Shown here: one piece after another, positions 51,871 through 64,000 of the stretch
How positions within the stretch are numbered: the stretch's first letter is position 1
How the letters are laid out: each line of letters opens with the position of its first letter
NCBI GenBank assembly: GCA_964034945.1
Contig: OZ035961.1
Coordinates: 1,157,501-1,221,500 of the forward strand
Source of the DNA: Chrysopilus asiliformis
Taxonomy: Eukaryota; Arthropoda; Insecta; Diptera; Rhagionidae
DNA: 64,000 nucleotides
Reading direction: 5' to 3'
The notes under the pieces: model-generated
What the model was told of the DNA's origin: nothing
Databases searched by the model: none
The model's input: the letters and a program-made list of their open reading frames with translations, nothing else
Position numbers and translations under genes: made by a program

Positions 51871-52110
51871 CCTGGGCACCAATCATGTATTCCGACGCGT
51901 CTCTGTCTTTCGACTTCGACGCAGCTTTTAACTCTTGACTTCGCCATATCTGCAGCTTGAAATTTCGCGGAATCGTCACTATGAATCGAAGCGTGATTCT
52001 GATGGTCACTCCAGGAAATTTGAAGCTGCTGATATGGCGAAGTCAAGAGTTAAAAGCTGCGTCGAAGTCGAAAGACAGAGACGCGTCGGAATGCATGATT
52101 GGTACCCTGG
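51871..52110. mobile_element. Foldback MITE D copy 3
   Basis: About 240 bp, palindromic, ends CCTGGGCACC and GGTACCCTGG. Third copy of the 30745 family. Four overlapping open frames on both strands come from the palindrome. Confidence 0.85.
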
Positions 52111-53338
52111 TTTCAAAAGCAAGAAATTTTTTATATATAAAATAATTGCGAGTATTTTTAAAATTATGAACTGGTTTTACAAAAATCGTGGTTTAAGAGC
52201 TCTACTTGTAATACGTCACGCTAAATTCACGTTTTTGAATCCCCCCGCTCCACCCCGCGTCGTACATTGTCGATATTTTTGGTATGGAATTCAATACAGC
52301 CTTTCCATAAAAGTGTGTCGTATTTTATAGATAATCCCTTATGATCCCTTATGATTTTTCAACAGTTTTACTTTTATGAAAATATTAGAAATTGAAATTT
52401 TTTTTCCATATCTTAAAACAAATTGAAAGAGCGTGCAAAACAGTAAAATTTCGTGCAAAAACCGTTCATAGTAAAAAAAATAAAGTATCCATAAATAAAT
52501 TTCTGCTAGACGATCATTATCCCAATGGAAATTTGCATGTCTTGAAACTCTTGTCGCTTTACTACCCACTTTTATCAAAGAAAATCAAAATTCTTACAAC
52601 ATAAAGGAATAAAATGCTTGCGTTTATCATTTTTCTATAAGAAAACCACTTCTACGGGCCACAATAAACCAGATTTGCAAAAATACTTTCACTATTGGAA
52701 CATTGCGACAAAATTTTTTAATGTCTCTTGACTATGAGTACGAATACAATAAGAAATATCAGTGCACTACGTTGGGCCTACGTTGATCTCCGCCGGCCGC
52801 CTCCAACAACAGAATCAAGAAAATCGATAAAGTCTACTGGAGCCAATAATCCACTTCAATCCAATTCAATTCGTTAATCTGAACTGGTTTAGGATTAGAT
52901 GGTTTGAAATTAGGGCACTTGAAGCTCGCGATCACAACAGGTTTTCGCGAAGCCAACTTTAGGCCTAAAAACTCTGAAAATCCACAAAAATTGCCTCCGG
53001 ATATTGGTGGCATTTTCTGAATTGCAAATAAGAAGAAAAAATAATCGTATCTGTCTGAAAAATTCCCAAAAAATTGTATTGGTTTTCAAATGAGTTTTTT
53101 ATACAGGATGTTGATTTTTAAATGATAAAAAAATCAATTTCTGCGGGGTGCTGATGAGTACTAAGAAAAACCGGATTCAAACATTCAAAAAATTTCAGAA
53201 TAGAACATAGATTGAGAAAGACTGTTTTGGTATTATCCACTTTGTAAACTCTTCCGTAAAATTTCGCTAGAAGTTTAATCTGTAAATTTCACCCTGCAAT
53301 ATCTTTATCGAGAACGGAGGCAAATAGAAATTTTCCTA
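52111..53338. other. Non-coding DNA
   Basis: No feature is supported. Confidence 0.5.
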
Positions 53339-53502
53339 TTAAAAAAGGAAGACTAATAACACCCTCAAGCCTCTAGTGTTATTAAGGTACAAAACCAAAT
53401 AGTGATGAAGACTAATAACACCCTCAAGCCTCTAGTGTTATTAAGGTACAAAACCTTAATAACACTAGAGGCTTGAGAGTGTTATTAGTCTTCCTTTTTT
53501 AA
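53339..53502. repeat. Palindrome with internal tandem duplication
   Basis: A unit of about 48 bp starting GAAGACTAATAACACCCTC occurs at 53348-53396 and again at 53407-53455. It is then repeated in reverse complement (53453-53502), with one mismatch. The second copy and the inverted copy are separated by only five bases (ACAAA), so the DNA could extrude a 40 bp hairpin. The outer copy extends the symmetry to about 50 bp (from 53339). There is no TIR/TSD signature, so I call it a repeat rather than a transposon. Confidence 0.9.
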
Positions 53503-55095
53503 ACAAAATGAAATTTCTCGTAATGTTGACAAAATCACACTTTATGGCGGACTTCACGAAACTTATGTGCCACTAAATCGAGTTAGTATGCTCTTTTTGT
53601 TTGAAATTCGCGCGGTAACTCGATTAAGCGGTCAGTAAAACTCTCGTGAAACCCGTCATTAGCAATTTAAATTTTTAGGCGCCCATTTCGAACTTAAACC
53701 ATCTTCCAATATTTTTTTTACAGAATCTCTCTTCAAACAAATTGGCCATCTCAATACTATCAGAATTTTGCCTCGCAATAGCGATAAAAAGAAATAATCT
53801 TCTCTACACGATTAACAATAAACGCTTTTGTGCATTTGTTTTCGATTAGAAAATCATTCATTCGCAACATTTTGTTTTTTTAAATTTTATTTTAATTTTG
53901 ACACCATCCACAAACTCGTTGAATAATAGCTTTTCAAAAGGTTCAAATTGCAGAAAGTATTGTAGTTTTTTTTCGGGGCTTTTCAATTGAATTTACCCTT
54001 AGGTATTGCAAAAACTCCACGAGGTATCAAGTAAATTTCTTGAAGATGATCCACACGAATGTTGGTTGTTTCAGGCATGAATTCTACTTTTTCAATGTTT
54101 GTGTTGTTTTTTTTAAATAAACCTATGTCGGTATTTTCTTTCTAATTCCATTTAGCTAAAGATCTGATTCGGTTCGGTTGAATAAGACAAATAGTGATGT
54201 CGTAAAGTTGACTATTTTCAAAGGTTATTCTGAACTTGTGCAGATCGGCATTTTTCGCCGCATTATTATTACTTTTTTTTATCAGCCGCGTGATCGATCT
54301 TATTCAAAAAGATCAGGTATTTGATTTAATAAGACGATATTATGTAATACGATTTGATTTGGGTTACCCGAAATTTCGATAATCGTCTTGTGTTTAACAT
54401 TTCATTGCAAAAAAAGCGAAAATATAAAGAATCAATTTTACTTTTGGCAAAATTGGCCAATTTTAAGTGAATTCAAATCGTCGACCGCAATCCGATCGTG
54501 TATGAAATATGGCGTTAATATGGCAAACAGAGGGGGTAGTAATTCAAATTCAAATTCAAATTGAATTAAATCAATTACAAGCAAAGCGATTTGAATGTGA
54601 TTAGCGCCGGAAAATTCAAATCGCTGTGAAATATTTCTTGGCGGCAAGCAAACAAACAAAAAAAATCTATCTCAGACATGGATGTGGTGTTCATCTGGAA
54701 AGGTTAACATTTCAGTCAATGGCAACAAAGTGACGACATATCTGTAAAAGTACGAAATAATTTATAATTGTAGACTGTCCTGAACTGGCGGCTGAGTCTT
54801 GCGAAATTTTTTTCGCAGTCAAATTGGTGGGAAATTGCTTTTCTCAAAGCACTTTCGGAAACGAAATCGATAAAAAATGAATCGTTTCATCTCATTATCC
54901 GTAATTTACTTGGGAATCGCCACAGTTTTGGAATAATTCGGCCTTTTTTCAACATTGCAGCTTTTGTTTAAAGGAATTGGATATTGGATCTTCAAAGTAG
55001 GGGAGTAGATTTTTGATCGCTTTCGGTTCTCCATTTCAAATAGTCTAAATTGGACCGACTCAACATTTGTTACGGCGACAAAGTTGCCCTCCATA
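53503..55095. other. Non-coding DNA
   Basis: No gene is supported. A short (ATTCAA)n run lies at about 54540-54565. Confidence 0.5.
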
Positions 55096-55097
55096 TA

Positions 55098-55182
55098 CAG
55101 TAGAATCCCGATAATTCGTATTTCAAGGGACCAGGAAATTCATACGAATTAGCGGGATATACGAATTATCGGGATTCTACTG
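55098..55182. mobile_element. Short pogo-like MITE, 85 bp
   Basis: Perfect 24 bp terminal inverted repeats beginning CAGTAGAATCCCGATAATTC enclose 37 bp. TA flanks both ends (55096-55097, 55183-55184). The terminus CAGTAGAA is shared with an orphan end at 23034. Confidence 0.85.
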
Positions 55183-55416
55183 TATGTGAATAAAGTAAGA
55201 CTGAATTTAAATGCTTCGCGATACAGTTTCTAATTTATGAAGTGGCAGAGAGATTTGATATTCCACTTCGTTTTTTTTTTCAAATTCTGATAAACAAATT
55301 TCTTCAGTGTTTCACTTACAAAACGAGATTAGCAAACATTAAAATTAAGCAAAATAATAAGGTTCTCGAGTTTGTTTTAATATTTGATTTCAACACTTTT
55401 CATTTTACAGCCAAAT

Positions 55417-56293
<877 letters not shown>

Positions 56294-56386
56294 TTTTCTA
56301 GACGAAAGATTTTTCACTGCGAATTTACGAAAGAAGTTTTTTATTTTTATACTTGTCACTATCTATTTATCTGTGTTGCCAAAGCG

Positions 56387-56509
56387 TATATAACAGTTAT
56401 CACTTTTATCTGGATGGGTAGAAATTTTAATCCGACGATCGCGTCGCAGGTAATTGTTTATGATTGATTGTTTTTTAATCAAATAATTGATTATTCATAA
56501 TTAACAGAA
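56387..56509 (-). promoter_or_regulatory. Promoter of protease A
   Basis: On the minus strand, TTATATA at 56393-56387 lies about 95 bp before the ATG. Two GATA motifs, AGATAA (56411-56406) and TGATAA (56402-56397), lie directly upstream. The whole 120 bp is almost identical to the region 58865-58985 of protease B. GATA sites next to TATA fit gut-expressed insect protease genes. Confidence 0.65.
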
Positions 56510-57338
56510 ATATTGTAGTAAAAAAAAAAAAAAGATTCTATTTGAAGTATGATGAATTACTTTTTTAACATTTTTTGTCAATTCAAAAAAATTAGAAGCC
56601 TGAGAATTTTTTTGTTACATACTTAAAAAGTATTTCTAATAAAAATAAAATTATTATTTTAATCCTGAGCTGTGCTTAGGCATTAAAGGGTCTTCCCCTA
56701 AGCTCTGGCTGGAACTATAAAAAAATACATCTATTTCATCATAAAATAAAGTTTAAATATCACTGTTGAGAATTGTAGTTTAAAAAGAAAAAAATTCTGG
56801 ATATAAGATTAGAGTGGAACTATTTCAAATAGCATCTAAATTAACAAAATTCAAAATAAACTGAATTTATGAATTCTTTGAGTTAAAAACTCATTTGTAA
56901 TAAATGGATAGGATTCAGGCAAGTCTTTGAATCAAGAATCAAGCTGGCAATTTTCTAATAGTGTAAATATGTTTCATTTTTTCAAAAACAAACCAAAAAA
57001 AATCAATGTTTTTTGTGAAGATTTTTTTTAAATATTTAAAAGGCTCTTTTTGTTTACATGTGAACAATTTAAGATACAGATAACACAAACACAAAGAAAA
57101 CCCATCGGTCACTTAATTCTAGATACGCATTTTGAAGGTCCAATCAAATTTGTGACACATGTGTGTCAAATATCTTTCAGTTTTTTTTTACCATGACGCA
57201 AACTTGTTTGCGTAAATACTTTATTTAACATAAATATTTGTTACAACGTTCTAAAAGTTGACGTAAAAGTTGTCGTATATCCATTTGATTAAAATTCTTA
57301 TAGAATTAAATGTGCTTAAAATCGAAAATTAAATTATG
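56510..57338. other. Intergenic spacer between proteases
   Basis: AT-rich, no feature is seen. Confidence 0.5.
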
Positions 57339-57490
57339 GGTTGTCCAAAAAATACGTCACACTTTTAGGGAAAGGAGTGGTTTGGGGTAGTGTGACGCCA
57401 GTACTAAATTCCATACAAAAAATCGCAAAAAAAGATGACGAAAGAGCTCCGAAACCCGTAAAATCAGTTTGACGAATTTTATGGACAGCC
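57339..57490. mobile_element. MITE E copy 2
   Basis: A 152 bp element with left end GGTTGTCCAAAAAATACGTC and right end on the other strand GGCTGTCCATAAAATTCGTC. Related to 44256-44434. It lies between the two protease genes and is absent from the equivalent place next to gene A. Confidence 0.6.
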
Positions 57491-57867
57491 TCTGATTTTG
57501 TTATTTATAGCTTTAACGCTGTCAGCACTGTATTATTTAATTTTTGTTCCATCAACCACAAATGTAAAGATTCAAAATAAAAACTTTCAAAAAATTCGGC
57601 AAACCCAGAAAGGTGCCTTTAATAAATGTCCTCAATTTTTTGTCGTTTTTTTTTTGTCGGAGATTTGAAAAGCTATGAATTCTAGGAGATCAAAACAAAA
57701 TTTAACTTTACGAGGGGCTTCAAATGCGACACTGAACACATCTTTAACACAAAAATCGTTTTTTTAAAGTTTTGAATCCAACATAGGAAATGTTTAAAAA
57801 GCGCACTATTTGAAAAATATTAAAAATAAAATAAAAACGGACTAAAATATGAATTCTTTCAATGATT

Positions 57868-57873
57868 TTTATT
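57868..57873 (-). terminator. Polyadenylation signal of protease B
   Basis: AATAAA on the minus strand, 32 bp past the stop codon. The equivalent region after protease A has no canonical AATAAA. Confidence 0.5.
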
Positions 57874-57905
57874 TTTCAAATCAAATAAACAATTTAGAGC
57901 CAAAT

Positions 57906-58771
57906 TTACTTCCTAACTTCATCGATCCAATCTCGCATGGACGCGACACGGGCATAAACTCCTGGAGAATCCTTCCTTGCGCATCCAAACGCCCATGAAA
58001 TCACGCCGATCAATTTATTGTGGGCTACGAATGGGCCGCCAGAGTCCTGTTGGCATGCGTCCTTGAAAAATGCAAAAAAAAATAACAATTTTTAAATACG
58101 AGATAATATAAAAAAAAATACTTTTCCGCCCTCAGGATATCCAGCGCACAACATACGATTAGTTACCGGTGCTTTTACGAGTTTCTGGCATTTTTCGTTA
58201 CTCACAACAGGAATATCGACAGATCTCAACATTTCAGGAATATCGCCTTTTTCGCTGAGTTTTCCCCACCCGCTTGCGATGCCTACTGTATTTTCTGGAA
58301 CGGGTTCATTAAATTCCGGGAGATCTATTGGTTGAATTTCATCATTGAACTTCAGAGGCGTTTCTAGCCATAAAATCGCTAAGTCTGCATCAATTAGATT
58401 GCTATCGTACTCCGGATGACTCAAGAATTTTTTAACGGGAATAACTATTCCGCCCTTGTTCCGGATCGATGTCCCAGCACGCACCTCTAGTCGCCCGAGT
58501 TTAGCATCCTCCAAACAGTGAGCAGCCGTTATGATCGTAGTTTCGTTAATTACCGCTCCTCCACATCGGTGAACCTGTAAAAAAAATGTTTTCTTTTATC
58601 AATTATTACCACTTAGAGTATTTTATTGTTCCTGACCCAGTACACCACTTCTACTTGATAAGGCAGTTTTTCAATGGGTGTTATTTCTCCTCCCACAATC
58701 CGTCCAGATGGGATTATCGAACAATTTGTCGTCGTAACGGCCAAAATGGCTAAAATTATTGCAACAAACAT
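57906..58771 (-). CDS. Trypsin-like serine protease B
   Basis: The tandem paralogue of protease A, 247 residues. Exons are 58771-58637, 58574-58122 and 58061-57906, with 62 and 60 bp introns at the same positions and phases. The signal peptide [12 protein letters not shown] is identical to A, the activation site is GR/IVGG at residues 24-25, the triad is in TAAHC, DLAIL and DSGGP, and Asp is at position 189. It shares the Gln at position 193 and Ala at 216, so these changes predate the duplication. An additional in-frame ATG at 58795 would add MKNLSPRK, but A lacks it, so I prefer 58771. Exons two and three are the same length in both genes. Most differences lie in surface loops. Probably secreted, trypsin-like in specificity; expression site is inferred from the promoter. 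Confidence 0.93.
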
Positions 58772-58864
58772 TTTTCTAGGCGAAAGATTTTTCATTGCGA
58801 ATTTACGAAAGAAGTTTCTTATTTTTATACTTGTTACTATCTATTTATCTGCATTGCCAAAGCG

Positions 58865-58985
58865 TATATAAGAGTTATCACTTTTATCTGGACGGGTAGA
58901 AATTTTAATCCGGCGATCGCGTCGCAGGTAATTGTTTATGAGTGATTGTTTTTTTAATCAAATAATTGATTATTCATAATTAAAT
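58865..58985 (-). promoter_or_regulatory. Promoter of protease B
   Basis: Minus-strand TTATATA (58871-58865) preceded by TGATAA (58880-58875) and AGATAA (58889-58884). Further upstream are a GCGATCGC palindrome and an ATTA-rich segment, all shared with gene A. Conservation across the duplicated unit stops at about 58985. Confidence 0.65.
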
Positions 58986-59066
58986 CAGAATATGGACAGA
59001 AGAATTGTAGTAAAATGAAATATTAATTTAAAAAAAATACAAATTTAAAAAAATGGCGATTTTCTA

Positions 59067-59152
59067 CACTGAGAGAAATCGGAGATGTATTAAGAATCGT
59101 TATTTGATTCAACTGCTTTTTCGTTTAATCCAATGACAAATTTCTCTCAGTG
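59067..59152. mobile_element. TA-flanked MITE, 86 bp, CACTGAGAGAAAT termini
   Basis: Perfect 13 bp inverted repeats (59067-59079, 59140-59152) with TA outside each end (59065-59066, 59153-59154). The smallest of the elements here with CACTSAG-type ends. It lies in the spacer between protease B and scribble. Confidence 0.85.
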
Positions 59153-59529
59153 TATTAAACTTTGCGTCGTATCGAAAAGTTTATAAATACAAAATGTATT
59201 TAGAGCATTATAATATTACATAACTGTTCCATACATCAAAATCCAAGGATTTTAATGTTAATACGGAAAATTTCGTTTTCTTTTATTTTGATTTTTTTTA
59301 AGTGATTGAAAAAACGTTGAATACTTTGTATTTTGAAAAAAAGGCTGGGAATTTGACTTTAATTTTTTTCCTTTCAATTGTTTAAATAATAGGAAATATT
59401 TAATGGTTTTAATAAAGATATTTTCTCAACACTTTACTTTTGACTTTTTTACAAGCCAAAGAAAGTTTTCTTTGAAGATAACGTTTTACAAATTTCCCAC
59501 CCGTTAAAGTTCTTTCTTCGGCCGTGGAC

Positions 59530-59632
59530 GGCGCCACCTTCATTGTACGCGGAAAAGTTCGTTTTTTAGCCACGGCGCCACGTCCTTGGTATGCAGAAAA
59601 GTTCCTTTTTTAGCCACGGCGCCACGTCCTAT
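59530..59632. repeat. 44 bp tandem repeat upstream of scribble
   Basis: GGCGCCAC occurs at 59530, 59574 and 59618, exactly 44 bp apart, with GAAAAGTTC and TTTTTTAGCCAC in the same place between them. That is two and a half copies of a GC-rich unit in AT-rich surroundings, about 0.9 kb before the scribble start codon. Confidence 0.85.
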
Positions 59633-59639
59633 GTCTACT

Positions 59640-64000
<4,361 letters not shown>

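Noticed and set aside
51728..52330. 131-codon plus-strand frame and three overlapping frames
   Set aside because: They come from the palindromic foldback MITE D; the same peptide appears on both strands at 30.8 and 41.6 kb.

Overview
This is an AT-rich insect nuclear window, most likely from a fly. The evidence is a first coding exon nearly identical to Drosophila scribble, two intron-containing trypsin genes, short 58-80 bp introns with consensus donors, and a dense load of small DNA transposons. I cannot name the species. No bacterial or viral gene is visible, and most open frames in the window are chance or lie inside transposons.

Layout. From 1 to about 13.3 kb is non-coding DNA with a TTAA-flanked piggyBac-type MITE, a 0.6 kb interspersed repeat carrying a CAGACGGA microsatellite, and three MITEs with CACTCAG-like ends. 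From 13.38 to 17.12 kb on the minus strand lie three spliced exons in consistent phase, encoding the N-terminal part of a secreted protein that resembles an insect haem peroxidase propeptide. A possible start exon is at 28.0 kb. A dead, internally deleted Tc1/mariner copy (18.36-19.24 kb) sits in the long intron. At 26.96-27.01 kb the plus strand holds a sequence that folds as a complete hammerhead ribozyme, of the kind known from Penelope-like elements. From 30 to 53 kb there is little but elements: pogo-like, foldback, PIF/Harbinger-like and other MITEs, a GC-richer exon-like block at 37.4-38.3 kb, and a striking palindrome at 53.34-53.50 kb. From 55.4 to 58.8 kb are two tandem minus-strand trypsin-like genes with the same exon structure and near-identical promoters. 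From about 59.5 kb to the end is the 5' region of scribble on the plus strand: a short tandem repeat, a 5' leader with upstream ORFs, the first coding exon (60502-60663) and the start of intron 1.

How the genes relate. The two proteases are a recent tandem duplication, probably secreted digestive-type enzymes under shared GATA/TATA control. They carry two unusual active-site substitutions (Gln at position 193, Ala at 216, chymotrypsin numbering). scribble is transcribed divergently from them and is unrelated in function. The peroxidase-like gene is separate and runs off the left part of the window. The most interesting non-gene signals are the hammerhead ribozyme, the set of TA-flanked MITEs of very different sizes sharing CACTSAG-type ends, and the in-frame upstream ORF that stops one codon before the scribble start.
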